Source: an uncultured Alphaproteobacteria bacterium
GTDB lineage: Bacteria; Pseudomonadota; Alphaproteobacteria; HIMB59
Reading direction: 5' to 3'
Assembly (NCBI GenBank): GCA_902543855.1
Contig: CACBZW010000003.1
Span: 1-41,034 of the forward strand
DNA: 41,034 nucleotides
Part shown: piece after piece, positions 1-7,834 of the stretch
How the letters are laid out: each line of letters begins with the position of its first letter
How positions within the stretch are numbered: the stretch's first letter is position 1
The notes under the pieces: generated by a model
What the model saw: only the letters and a program-made list of their open reading frames with translations
Told to the model about the DNA's origin: nothing
The model's database searches: none
Translations under genes and position numbers: made by a program

Positions 1-1188
1 TTAGTTTAAAGCCCTAACTGCCTTTTGAGCTGCATCTTCTAAATTATCTGCCGAAATAATTGAGAGCCCAGATTTGTTTAAAATTTCTTTCCCTAAGTCA
101 ACATTGGTTCCTTCTAATCTTACTACCAATGGAACTTGAATAGATAGCTCTTTAGCTGCAGCTACCACACCCTCAGCGATAATGTCACATTTCATAATGC
201 CACCAAAAATATTTACCAAAATAGCTTTTACATTTGGATCTTGCAGAATTATAGAAAAAGCTTTAGCTACTCTCTCTTTTGTCGCTCCTCCTCCTACATC
301 TAGAAAATTTGCAGGACTGCCACCATGTAATTTTATTATATCCATTGTACCCATTGCAAGACCAGCTCCATTTACCATGCATCCAATTTGACCATCTAAT
401 TTGACGTAGTTAAGCTCATGTTTTGAAGCCTCAATCTCTGCTGGGTCCTCTTCAGTTTCATCTCTCATTGAAGCTACATCTTTATGTTTATAAAGGGCAT
501 TGTCATCTATCGATACCTTCGCATCTAAAGCCAAAAAATTACCCTCACCAGTCAATACAAAAGGATTAACTTCTACTAGAGAGGCATCTGAAGACAAAAA
601 ACTATTGTAAATTTTTTGAATTTGATCACAAAAATCATTTGATAGGTTTTGATCTATCTTTAGACCTTCAGTTAATTTATTTAAACTATTTTGGTCAATA
701 ATACTGTCCCCAGGGACATTAACAGTAATAATTTTTTCAGGTTGCTTTTCTGCTACCTCCTCGATTTCCATACCACCCTCAGTAGAGGCTATAATTGAAA
801 TTGAAGATGTCGCTCTATCAACGAGCATACTTAGATAGTACTCTTTTTTGATATCACACCCTTCCTCAATATAAAGTCTATTTACCTGTTTTCCACTTGG
901 ACCAGTTTGTTTTGTAACTAAAGTTTTACCAAACATTTTTTTTGCGTTTTCTTTGGCTTCATCTTTTGAGAAGCAAACTCTCACACCACCTTTGTCATCA
1001 CCACTATCTGTAAATTTTCCCGCGCCTCTTCCACCTGCATGAATTTGAGACTTCACGACCATAACGGGTGTTTTGATAGAGTCTACAGCAGTTTCTATAT
1101 CGCTATCATCTAATACTGGGTAGCCATTTAAAACTCTAACGTTATTATTTTTTAATAATATTTTCGCTTGGTATTCGTGCAGATTCAT
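1..1188 (-). CDS. sucC: Succinyl-CoA synthetase beta subunit
   Basis: The 395-residue product has the ATP-grasp fold of ADP-forming succinyl-CoA ligase beta subunits. It opens MNLHEYQAK, carries the [10 protein letters not shown] nucleotide-binding segment at about residues 46-56, and has the C-terminal CoA-ligase part with DVGGGATKE and [11 protein letters not shown]. It works in the TCA cycle, making ATP or GTP from succinyl-CoA together with the alpha subunit SucD, whose gene would lie beyond the left edge (downstream on this strand). The gene is complete: its stop is the first three bases of the window. The ATG at 1188 has a good AGGAG ribosome site and overlaps the stop of the upstream quinone oxidoreductase by 4 bp (ATGA), so the two are probably cotranscribed. 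A malate-CoA ligase beta subunit (MtkA) is similar in length but less likely. Confidence 0.95.
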   Translation of the reverse strand: MNLHEYQAKILLKNNNVRVLNGYPVLDDSDIETAVDSIKTPVMVVKSQIHAGGRGAGKFTDSGDDKGGVRVCFSKDEAKENAKKMFGKTLVTKQTGPSGKQVNRLYIEEGCDIKKEYYLSMLVDRATSSISIIASTEGGMEIEEVAEKQPEKIITVNVPGDSIIDQNSLNKLTEGLKIDQNLSNDFCDQIQKIYNSFLSSDASLVEVNPFVLTGEGNFLALDAKVSIDDNALYKHKDVASMRDETEEDPAEIEASKHELNYVKLDGQIGCMVNGAGLAMGTMDIIKLHGGSPANFLDVGGGATKERVAKAFSIILQDPNVKAILVNIFGGIMKCDIIAEGVVAAAKELSIQVPLVVRLEGTNVDLGKEILNKSGLSIISADNLEDAAQKAVRALN

Positions 1189-2195
1189 TTTTTTTCTCCT
1201 TTTATGCTTAAAACTATTTTTCCTATATGGTCAGATTTTTCCATAACCTCATGTGCTTTATTTGCATCACTCATATTAAAAGTTTCAAAAATTGTTGGTT
1301 TATATTTATCATTCTCTATCAAAGGCCATATTTCTTTGACAACCTGATCAACAATATTTCCCTTTTCAGATGGAGATCTTGATCTTAATGTTGATCCAGA
1401 TATTTTTAATTGTTTATTCATTATATGTAAAAGATTAGTTTCTGCTTTAATCCCACCGAGAGCAGCAATATAAGTAAGTCTTCCTTTAAAGTTTAATATT
1501 TTTAAATTTTTTTTTAAATAATCTCCTCCAACCATATCTAATATTACATCAACCTTTAATTTTTTCTCATTAAAATATTCCTCAAAATCTGTATCTTTGT
1601 AGTTAATAGCATCAGTGGCTCCTAATTCGATACAACTCTTACATTTCCCACTCGTACCAGCGGTTACAAAAATATTTTTTGTATAATTTTTAAGAATTGA
1701 AATAGCAGTTGTGCCGATACCACTACTTCCACCATGTATCAAAATCGCCTCATCTCTTTGAAATTTAGATACATTGAAAATATTCTCAAAAACAGTGAGT
1801 GTGGTTTCTGGTAAGCAGCCAGCTTCATGTAAATTTAAATTTTTTGGTAATGACATTACTTGTTTTTCATTGACATTTACGTACTCCGCATATCCACCAC
1901 CTCCAAGAATTGCACAAACTTGGTCTCCTAAACTAAAGTTTTTTACTGACTTTCCTAATTTGGTAACTATTCCCGAACACTCTAATCCAATAATTTCACT
2001 CTCACCTGAGGGTGGTGGATAATGTCCGTTTTTTTGGAGAATATCTGCTCTATTTATTCCAGCGAAATGAATTTCAATTTGGATTTGTTCATCAAGAGGG
2101 TCAGCGATCTCTTTTTCGTCTAAAAACAAACTTCCATATTTATAATTTATAAACTTCAATTTAACTGCCTGTGGTATTTTGTATACATTATACAA
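1185..2195 (-). CDS. Zinc-independent NAD(P)H:quinone oxidoreductase, PIG3-like
   Basis: This is a medium-chain dehydrogenase/reductase of the TP53I3 (PIG3) quinone oxidoreductase type. Signs are [20 protein letters not shown] followed by GLECSG near residues 48-75, and a Rossmann motif [12 protein letters not shown] at about 154-165. The catalytic zinc cysteines of alcohol dehydrogenases are absent. It probably reduces quinones or reactive carbonyls with NADPH; the true substrate is unknown. The start is uncertain. The only in-frame candidate near the expected N-terminus is TTG at 2195, with no clear Shine-Dalgarno site, and a 17-bp operator-like palindrome overlaps these first codons. A nearby ATG (2186-2188) is out of frame and soon stops. 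The gene runs into sucC with a 4-bp overlap. Confidence 0.85.
   Translation of the reverse strand: MYNVYKIPQAVKLKFINYKYGSLFLDEKEIADPLDEQIQIEIHFAGINRADILQKNGHYPPPSGESEIIGLECSGIVTKLGKSVKNFSLGDQVCAILGGGGYAEYVNVNEKQVMSLPKNLNLHEAGCLPETTLTVFENIFNVSKFQRDEAILIHGGSSGIGTTAISILKNYTKNIFVTAGTSGKCKSCIELGATDAINYKDTDFEEYFNEKKLKVDVILDMVGGDYLKKNLKILNFKGRLTYIAALGGIKAETNLLHIMNKQLKISGSTLRSRSPSEKGNIVDQVVKEIWPLIENDKYKPTIFETFNMSDANKAHEVMEKSDHIGKIVLSIKGEKK
2161..2189 (+). promoter_or_regulatory. Possible promoter for tctCBA-gntR, -10 inside the operator
   Basis: TTAACT, a 17-base spacer, then TACATT resembles a sigma-70 promoter with four of six matches in each box. The -10 box lies inside the 17-bp palindrome at 2179-2195, and the same geometry recurs at the second palindrome (6090-6118). 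It would give an untranslated leader of about 150 bases before tctC. AT-rich DNA produces such matches easily, so the shared geometry is the main support. Confidence 0.35.
2179..2195. promoter_or_regulatory. GntR-type operator palindrome, copy 1
   Basis: TTGTATACATTATACAA is a perfect inverted repeat: 7-base arms TTGTATA/TATACAA around CAT. It differs from the copy at 6108-6124 only at the second position of each arm (T/G and A/C). Both fit the GTATAC-cored sites known for GntR/FCD regulators. It lies between the divergent qor-sucC and tctCBA-gntR units, overlapping the predicted first codons of qor. On the minus strand it also contains TATAAT. The likely binder is the GntR protein encoded at 5419-6078 (inference). 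Confidence 0.75.
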
Positions 2196-2344
2196 TTAAA
2201 TAACACAATCACTGTTGTAAATGTCAAGAAAATCAATGCTAAAACATGGTTTTTTCTAATTTTAAATAAATGCTAATTAAGAATATATTTTTAATATTCT
2301 CTTAAATAGTTTATTGTACTGCTTAACCTATAGGAGGAAACAAT
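2196..2344. other. Intergenic region between qor and tctC, with AT-rich dyad
   Basis: This 149-bp spacer separates divergent units. It holds a minus-strand TTGACA (2222-2227) followed after 19 bases by TATTTA, a possible qor promoter starting near the palindrome. It also has an imperfect dyad, TTAAGAATAT...ATATTCTCTTAA, at 2277-2305, and a strong AGGAGG ribosome site at about 2332-2337 for tctC. No open reading frame or RNA gene is evident. The dyad could be a weak hairpin in the tctC leader, but in such AT-rich DNA it may be chance. Confidence 0.4.
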
Positions 2345-3322
2345 ATGTCAATAATCAAAAAATTAGCATTAGTTATTGTTTCACTTTCACTTGTCGCTGT
2401 TAGTTCAGTGTCTTCTGCGAAGCCTTTTAGTCCAAAGAAGCCAGTTGAACTTATTATCCCAGCTGGTCAAGGTGGTGGAGCTGACGAAATTGCTAGATTA
2501 GTTCAAGGTGTTATTGAAAAGAATGACTATGCGTCTAAGCCTGTGATTCCAATTAACAAAGCTGGTGGATCAGGTGGTGAGGCTATGACTTATGTTAAGA
2601 AAAAAGCTGGTGATGAGCACACACTTATCATCACTCTTAACAACGTTCTTACAACACCGGTTAACCAACCAGAATTAGGTATCGACTTCTTCAATGATTT
2701 CACACCTTTAGCAAGACTTATCACTGATACATTCTTAGTTTGGATTGCAACAGAGGGTAAGAACACTGCTGGTGTTGAAACTTTTGATGATTTCATCGAC
2801 CTCGCAAGAGGAAATGGTCTAGTGATGGGTGGTACAGGAAGTATGTCTGAGGACGAATTACTTCTTGGTATGATGAGAGGTCAATTTGGATTTGATGCTA
2901 AGTATGTTCCATACAGCGGCGGTGGTGCTGTTGCAAAGGGACTTGTTGGTGGCGAGTCTGACTTCACATTAAACAACCCTTCAGAGCAAATGGGTTTCTA
3001 TCAATCAGGTGACTCAAAAGCATTAGTTATGATGACTCCTGAGAGAAATCCTGCATTCCCTGAAGTACCATCTTCATATGAATTAGGTTATCCTGATCTT
3101 GAGTACTACATGATGAGAGCATTTATGGCTCCAGCTGGTATTGATGCAGAGGTAGAGAAGTACTACACAGGACTTCTTCACACTGTTTATCATGATAACG
3201 AGTTCCAAACTTTCAACATCGACGACGGAAAGTTAATGAGCTGGTTAGAGGGTTTTGGTCTTAAAGATTTCTTAGCAATCGAATATGCTAAGCACGGTGA
3301 GATCATTAAAAACTTTAACTAA
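2345..3322 (+). CDS. tctC: Tripartite tricarboxylate transporter substrate-binding protein (TctC/Bug family)
   Basis: The 325-residue product starts with a signal peptide (MSIIKKLALVIVSLSLVAVSS, likely cut after SSA near residue 25). A Bug/TctC-type periplasmic binding fold follows: PVELIIPAGQGGGADEIAR at the first ligand loop and YVPYSGGGAVAKGLVGGESDF at the second. It would capture a carboxylate in the periplasm and hand it to TctA/TctB. The start has a textbook AGGAGG site. The gene uses many C-ending codons (TTC, AAC, ATC, GAC), unlike the AT-ending usage of tctB and tctA beside it, which suggests strong expression. The substrate cannot be read from the sequence. Oxalate or a 2-hydroxy acid is inferred from the enzymes downstream. 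Confidence 0.9.
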   Translation: MSIIKKLALVIVSLSLVAVSSVSSAKPFSPKKPVELIIPAGQGGGADEIARLVQGVIEKNDYASKPVIPINKAGGSGGEAMTYVKKKAGDEHTLIITLNNVLTTPVNQPELGIDFFNDFTPLARLITDTFLVWIATEGKNTAGVETFDDFIDLARGNGLVMGGTGSMSEDELLLGMMRGQFGFDAKYVPYSGGGAVAKGLVGGESDFTLNNPSEQMGFYQSGDSKALVMMTPERNPAFPEVPSSYELGYPDLEYYMMRAFMAPAGIDAEVEKYYTGLLHTVYHDNEFQTFNIDDGKLMSWLEGFGLKDFLAIEYAKHGEIIKNFN

Positions 3323-3341
3323 TACTTAAATTAAGAGTGAT

Positions 3342-3866
3342 ATGAGCATAACAAACAAAATAACTGTCAAAAGAGCAGAAATTGCAGTGGCGGTTATTTT
3401 AGCGTTATGCTCAATCGCTCTGATGATTAAAAGTGCTGAGAATAGAATTACATGGAACGCGGAAGAAAACATGGGTGCGGGATTTCTTCCTTTTTACCTT
3501 TCTCTTGGCATGTTTATTTGTACCGTCCTTACCATAATAAAATTTGTTCTAAAAAGGTCACCACAATCTAAAGATGACTCTCCTTTTATTGATGCTGAAG
3601 CATTCAAATATATTGCAGTAACAATTATTTCATTAGTTATTTTAGTTTTAGCAATAGGCTACTTGGGAATTTACTTTTCACTTATCTTTTTTTTAGCTTT
3701 TTATCTTAGATATTTTAGTTCTAAAAGTGTCCTATTTATATCTGTATTTTCTTTAATCACACCAGTTTTAACCTTTTTATTTTTTGAATGGCTTTTAAAA
3801 ATACCTTTACCTCAAGGTATTTCAGAGCCCTTATTTTATCCAGTATACGATTTTATGTATTCATAA
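3342..3866 (+). CDS. tctB: Tripartite tricarboxylate transporter small membrane subunit (TctB)
   Basis: This 174-residue membrane protein has about four predicted helices: near residues 12-29, 47-66, a long pair around 88-128, and 129-148. It lies between tctC and tctA, the usual TTT gene order. TctB is the poorly conserved small subunit, so the call rests on size, topology and position. The loop after the first helix (AEENMGAGFLPFY) resembles the conserved GPGFfP-like segment of the family. It starts 19 bp after tctC with a weak purine-rich ribosome site. It should form the membrane complex with TctA. Confidence 0.85.
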   Translation: MSITNKITVKRAEIAVAVILALCSIALMIKSAENRITWNAEENMGAGFLPFYLSLGMFICTVLTIIKFVLKRSPQSKDDSPFIDAEAFKYIAVTIISLVILVLAIGYLGIYFSLIFFLAFYLRYFSSKSVLFISVFSLITPVLTFLFFEWLLKIPLPQGISEPLFYPVYDFMYS

Positions 3867-3894
3867 TGAGATTGGTAAAGTAAAGACATAAAAA

Positions 3895-5418
3895 ATGGAT
3901 GTATTTATACTTCTTTTAGAGGGAATTTTTGTATCCTTTCAACCCTTAAACCTTGGTCTTTTAATATTCGGCTGTCTAATTGGTTTATTCGTGGGTGCAA
4001 TGCCTGGTCTTGGTTCAGTTAATGGTGTTGCTATACTTATTCCAATTACATTTATTATACCACCCACTGCAGCAATAATATTTTTAGCAGCTGTCTATTA
4101 CGGTGCTATGTATGGAGGTGCCATAAGTTCAGTTATGCTAGGTATACCTGGAGCTTCAACTGCTGTAGCTACAGTTTTTGATGGAAGACCCTTAGCTGTT
4201 AAAGGAGAAGCTATGACAGCTTTAACTGCAGCAGCAGTCGGCTCTTTCGTTGGTGGTACTGTATCTGTAATTTTATTTACTTTATTTGCACCACCTCTGG
4301 CTGAGGTAGCACTAAGATTTAATGCGCCTGAAACCTTTGCATTAATGGTAATGGCATTTGCGACATTTGTAGGCTTAGGTGGAGATGACGTTCCAAAAAC
4401 TATTTTTTCTATATTAATTGGATTAGCTTTATCAACTATAGGCTTAGATCTAATTACAGGAAAGCCAAGATTAATTTTCTTTAATATCCCTGGATTTCTT
4501 CATGGAATTAATTTCCTTGTACTTGCTATCGGAATTTACGGAATTGGCGAAATGCTTTGGACCCTTGAAGAAACAAAAGGTAAAGTTCAAATGTCAAAAT
4601 TATCAGTCAACATGAAGGAAGTTGGAAGAGCATTTGGCGCTCTTAAAAAAACTATAATGGCAATGAACATTGGTTCTTTTCTAGGTTTCTTTGTAGGAAT
4701 TCTCCCTGCGGCAGGTGCCACACCGGCATCACTTATGTCATATGGAATTACAAAACAATTATCAAAAAATTCAAAAGAATTTGGCTCAGGTGTCCCTGCT
4801 GGAGTTGTTGCTCCAGAATGTGCAAATAATTCTGCTAGCACTGGAAGCATGCTCCCTATGTTAACATTAGGTATTCCAGGGTCACCTACAACTGCTATTT
4901 TACTTGGGGGGATGATTTTATGGGGACTTACACCAGGTCCTCTTTTATTTACTCAAGAGCCCGAGTTTGTTTGGGGCTTAATTGGTAGTCTTTACATTGC
5001 TAACTTCTTTACACTGGTTTTAAATATTGCGTTAATTCCAGCTTTTTTAATGGTATTAAGGATACCATTTGCCATCTTGGCCCCAGTTATTTTTGTTCTT
5101 TGTGTAACAGGCGGTTATGCACCTACACAAAGTCTTCACGACGTATGGTTAATGTTGCTATTCGGTTTTGCAGGATACATTTTGAGAAAATTAGATTACC
5201 CTGTGGCACCAGCTGTTTTATCTATTGTTCTTGGTCCATTAGCTGAAAAAGCCTTAAGACAGTCTCTAATTTTATCTGATGGTAGTATGGGAATATTTTT
5301 TGATATGTCAGAAAAACCTATTGCTGCAATCATAATGTATATTGCAATTGTACTTTTAATTATGCCAGCATTTGGCCCTCTCTATAGAAAATTTTTTAAA
5401 AAAGCACAGACAACTTAA
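3895..5418 (+). CDS. tctA: Tripartite tricarboxylate transporter large membrane subunit (TctA)
   Basis: The 507-residue polytopic protein has the TctA-family signatures. These include LFVGAMPGLGSVNGVAILIP near residues 31-50, YGAMYGGAISSVMLGIPG near 69-86, and GFFVGILPAAGATPASLMSYG plus ESxNN-like APECANNSASTGSMLPML in the second half. About a dozen membrane segments form two related halves. It is the main translocation subunit and is expected to be driven by a proton or sodium gradient. The stop TAA directly abuts the ATG of the GntR gene, so regulator and transporter share one transcript. Confidence 0.93.
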   Translation: MDVFILLLEGIFVSFQPLNLGLLIFGCLIGLFVGAMPGLGSVNGVAILIPITFIIPPTAAIIFLAAVYYGAMYGGAISSVMLGIPGASTAVATVFDGRPLAVKGEAMTALTAAAVGSFVGGTVSVILFTLFAPPLAEVALRFNAPETFALMVMAFATFVGLGGDDVPKTIFSILIGLALSTIGLDLITGKPRLIFFNIPGFLHGINFLVLAIGIYGIGEMLWTLEETKGKVQMSKLSVNMKEVGRAFGALKKTIMAMNIGSFLGFFVGILPAAGATPASLMSYGITKQLSKNSKEFGSGVPAGVVAPECANNSASTGSMLPMLTLGIPGSPTTAILLGGMILWGLTPGPLLFTQEPEFVWGLIGSLYIANFFTLVLNIALIPAFLMVLRIPFAILAPVIFVLCVTGGYAPTQSLHDVWLMLLFGFAGYILRKLDYPVAPAVLSIVLGPLAEKALRQSLILSDGSMGIFFDMSEKPIAAIIMYIAIVLLIMPAFGPLYRKFFKKAQTT

Positions 5419-6078
5419 ATGATCCAAAAAATAGGACCGGTAAACCTAAAAGGTAAGGTATACGATTCACTAAAAAAATATATTTTGTCACTTAATATAT
5501 ATTTAAAACAAAGTGATTTTCATCTAGATGAAAGACAATTGTCTGAAAAGCTAGGAGTTAGTCGGACACCTATTCGAGAAGCTGTAGCTAAATTAGAGCA
5601 AGAGGGAATTGTTAAAACAGTCCCAAGAAGAGGCGTATTTGTGCACAGAAAATCAAAAAAAGAATTGATTGATATTGTAACTGTATGGGCAGGTCTAGAG
5701 GGTTATGCAGCTCATTTAATTATTGCTAATTCCACCAAAGATGAGATTGAAAGTTTAAATAAGTATTGTCATTACTCAAAAGAGAACGTTTTGTCTGAAC
5801 TTGATAACTACTCAAATGATAATATTAAATTTCATAATCAAATTATGAAATTAACTAAAGTAAAATTAATGGGAGAAATTTTAGAGTCACAGTTAATTCA
5901 TTTACAATACTTGAGGAAAAAATTTGTAATAGAGTCTCATAGAGCTGTGAAATCAATTGATGAACATAATGACATTGTTAGATCTCTTGTCGCAGGTCAG
6001 GGATCAAAAGCAGAAAAACTTCTTAAAAATCACGCACTTACTTTAGTTGATAAGATACAAGAAAGCATTAATTCTTAA
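5419..6078 (+). CDS. GntR-family transcriptional regulator, FCD (FadR) subfamily
   Basis: The 219-residue protein has an N-terminal winged helix-turn-helix with the GntR signature LGVSRTPIREAVAKLEQEGIV (about residues 45-65) and wing PRRGVFV. An all-helical FCD ligand domain follows (about 80-215). Likely metal- or ligand-binding histidines are H139 (KFHN), H183 (EHNDI) and H205 (KNHA). FCD regulators usually sense an organic acid that is a substrate or intermediate of the pathway they control. The gene begins at the base after the tctA stop (TAAATG). Two 17-bp palindromes, at 2179-2195 and 6108-6124, flank its transcription unit and are its probable operators. That would make it autoregulatory and a controller of the lyase/CoA-transferase operon. 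Confidence 0.92.
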   Translation: MIQKIGPVNLKGKVYDSLKKYILSLNIYLKQSDFHLDERQLSEKLGVSRTPIREAVAKLEQEGIVKTVPRRGVFVHRKSKKELIDIVTVWAGLEGYAAHLIIANSTKDEIESLNKYCHYSKENVLSELDNYSNDNIKFHNQIMKLTKVKLMGEILESQLIHLQYLRKKFVIESHRAVKSIDEHNDIVRSLVAGQGSKAEKLLKNHALTLVDKIQESINS

Positions 6079-6089
6079 GGCAAAATTCT

Positions 6090-6118
6090 TTGCAAGACCT
6101 CTAAATCTGGTATACATT
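6090..6118 (+). promoter_or_regulatory. Possible promoter of the lyase-frc operon, -10 inside the operator
   Basis: TTGCAA, a 17-base spacer and TACATT place a sigma-70-like -10 box inside the palindrome at 6108-6124. The -35-to-palindrome distance is identical to copy 1 (2161-2189). Repressor binding here would block RNA polymerase. Each box matches only four of six consensus positions. Confidence 0.4.
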
Positions 6119-6124
6119 ATACCA
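6108..6124. promoter_or_regulatory. GntR-type operator palindrome, copy 2
   Basis: TGGTATACATTATACCA is a perfect inverted repeat with 7-base arms TGGTATA/TATACCA around CAT. It lies in the 63-bp gap between gntR and the thiamine-diphosphate enzyme gene, 17 bases before its ATG. It matches copy 1 at 15 of 17 positions, and the two differences are symmetrical, as expected for a dimer-binding site under selection. Confidence 0.8.
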
Positions 6125-6141
6125 CCAGGGAGAGGTTAAAA

Positions 6142-7818
6142 ATGTCTACAGGATCTAATGAACAAATGATAACTGGCGGGGAGCTGGTTGCTAAAGCTCT
6201 TAAAGCAGAGGGAGTTGAGGTTATTTACACTTTATGTGGGGGACACATTATTGATATTTACAATGGATGTCTAAACGAAGGAATTAAAATTATTGACGTA
6301 CGTCATGAAGAAGTTGCCTCTCATGCAGCTGATGGTTATGCAAGAATGACAGGTAAACCTGGGTGTGCAGTTGTTACTGCTGGACCAGGCACGACACATG
6401 CATTAACAGGAGTAGCAAATGCTTTTAGAGCTGAAATCCCAATGCTTTTAATAGGAGGACAAAGTTCACTCACACAACATAAAATGGGATCTTTACAAGA
6501 TTTACCTCACGTAGACATGATGCAACCAATTACAAAATTTGCAGCAACTGTAATGTCAACCGAGAGATGTGCAGACATGGTATCAATGGCTTTTAGGGAA
6601 ACTAGAAATGGATCTTTTGGTCCATCATTTTTAGAAATTCCAAGAGACATACTTGACTCTTCAATTCCAATGAGCAAAGCCGTCTTACCAGAAGCTGGTA
6701 AATATAGTGCTTCATCAAAAACATTAGCAGACCCAGTAGATGTACAAAAAGCTGCAGACATAATTTCAAATGCAGAGAGACCATGCATACTTTTAGGTCA
6801 ACAGGTTTGGACTTGCCAATCTACGAAAGATGCAATCGACTTTGTTAAAAATATGAATATCCCTGCTTATTTAAATGGTGCAGCAAGAGGTTCAATGCCT
6901 CCTGGAGACCCACATCACTTTCACAGAACAAGAAGAAATGCCTTTACCAAGTCAGATTGTATCATAATTGTTGGAACACCTTTTGATTTTAGAATGGGTT
7001 ACGGTAAAAGATTAAATCCTAACGCAACTGTTATTCAAATTGATATGGACTATAGAACTGTTGGAAAAAATAGAGATATATCACTTGGTTTAGTTGGACA
7101 TATAGGAACAACTCTAAAGGCTATCTCTGAAGCAGGAACAAAAAAAGATCGATCAGATTGGTTTAATGAACTTCGATCTGGAGAAGAGGCAGCTTTAGAA
7201 AAATTGATGCCTACATTTACAACAGATAAATCTCCTATTAGTCCTTATAGAGTAGCTTGGGAACTCAACCAGTTTTTAAATGAAGATACTATATACATAG
7301 GTGATGGAGGAGACGTTGTAACCATAAGTGCTCAAGCAGTTCAACCTAGAATGCCTGGTGCTTGGATGGACCCAGGGCCCCTTGGAACTTTAGGTGTCGG
7401 AGTACCATACGCGCTTGCAGCCAAATTAGCTGCACCTGAAAAAGAAATTCTTTTATATTGTGGTGATGGTGCTTTTTCGATGACCGGAATGGACTTCGAG
7501 GCTTTTGTCAGACACAAAGCACCTGTTTTAACAGTTATTGGTAATAACTCTGCTCAAAACCAGATCAGATTTGGTCAAATTATGAAGTATGGTGAAGATA
7601 AAGGAAATGTTGGAAACATCTTGGGTGATGTTAACTTTGATGAGTTTGCAAAAATCTTTGGTGGTCATGGCGAAGCTGTTAGAGAAGCAAAAGAAATCCA
7701 ACCTGCCCTTCAAAGAGCTAGAGAAGCCGTAAAGTCAGGTATACCTGCAATCGTAAATATTTGGGTGGATAAAGAAGAATTTGCTCCTGGTACAAAAAAC
7801 CAGACTATGTACAAATAA
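6142..7818 (+). CDS. Thiamine-diphosphate enzyme, ILVBL/2-hydroxyacyl-CoA lyase type (possible oxalyl-CoA decarboxylase analogue)
   Basis: The 558-residue enzyme has the three-domain fold of ThDP decarboxylases and lyases. The cofactor-activating glutamate lies in RHEEVASHAADGYAR (E56). The ThDP/Mg motif GDG (441-443) is followed by NN (468-469). From memory of the family, segments such as TLCGGHI, GTPFDFRMGYG, IGDGGD and DPGPLGTLGVG resemble human ILVBL/HACL2 more than acetolactate synthase or canonical oxalyl-CoA decarboxylase. ILVBL/HACL enzymes cleave 2-hydroxyacyl-CoA to formyl-CoA plus an aldehyde. The frc gene 16 bp downstream makes formyl-CoA chemistry likely, with oxalyl-CoA or a 2-hydroxyacyl-CoA as substrate. 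Automatic annotation would probably say acetolactate synthase. A purine-rich GGGAGAGG site precedes the ATG. Confidence 0.75.
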   Translation: MSTGSNEQMITGGELVAKALKAEGVEVIYTLCGGHIIDIYNGCLNEGIKIIDVRHEEVASHAADGYARMTGKPGCAVVTAGPGTTHALTGVANAFRAEIPMLLIGGQSSLTQHKMGSLQDLPHVDMMQPITKFAATVMSTERCADMVSMAFRETRNGSFGPSFLEIPRDILDSSIPMSKAVLPEAGKYSASSKTLADPVDVQKAADIISNAERPCILLGQQVWTCQSTKDAIDFVKNMNIPAYLNGAARGSMPPGDPHHFHRTRRNAFTKSDCIIIVGTPFDFRMGYGKRLNPNATVIQIDMDYRTVGKNRDISLGLVGHIGTTLKAISEAGTKKDRSDWFNELRSGEEAALEKLMPTFTTDKSPISPYRVAWELNQFLNEDTIYIGDGGDVVTISAQAVQPRMPGAWMDPGPLGTLGVGVPYALAAKLAAPEKEILLYCGDGAFSMTGMDFEAFVRHKAPVLTVIGNNSAQNQIRFGQIMKYGEDKGNVGNILGDVNFDEFAKIFGGHGEAVREAKEIQPALQRAREAVKSGIPAIVNIWVDKEEFAPGTKNQTMYK

Positions 7819-7834
7819 ACTTTAGGAGGAAACT

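Noticed and set aside
2277-2305. TTAAG...CTTAA imperfect dyad as a riboswitch or terminator
   Set aside because: It is almost pure A/T with a weak stem and no conserved aptamer elements, so no function can be supported.
4140-4149. AGGTATACCT palindrome resembling a GntR operator
   Set aside because: It lies inside tctA, encodes the common Gly-Ile-Pro motif, and lacks the CAT-centred 17-bp layout of the two real candidates.
7736-7747. CAGGTATACCTG, a perfect 12-bp palindrome
   Set aside because: It is in the coding sequence of the ThDP enzyme (again Gly-Ile-Pro), with different arm spacing. Coincidence is more likely.
6142-7818. Canonical oxalyl-CoA decarboxylase (oxc) or acetolactate synthase
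   Set aside because: The N-terminal and central motifs resemble ILVBL/HACL2 rather than Oxalobacter-type OXC. The frc neighbour argues against branched-chain amino acid synthesis.
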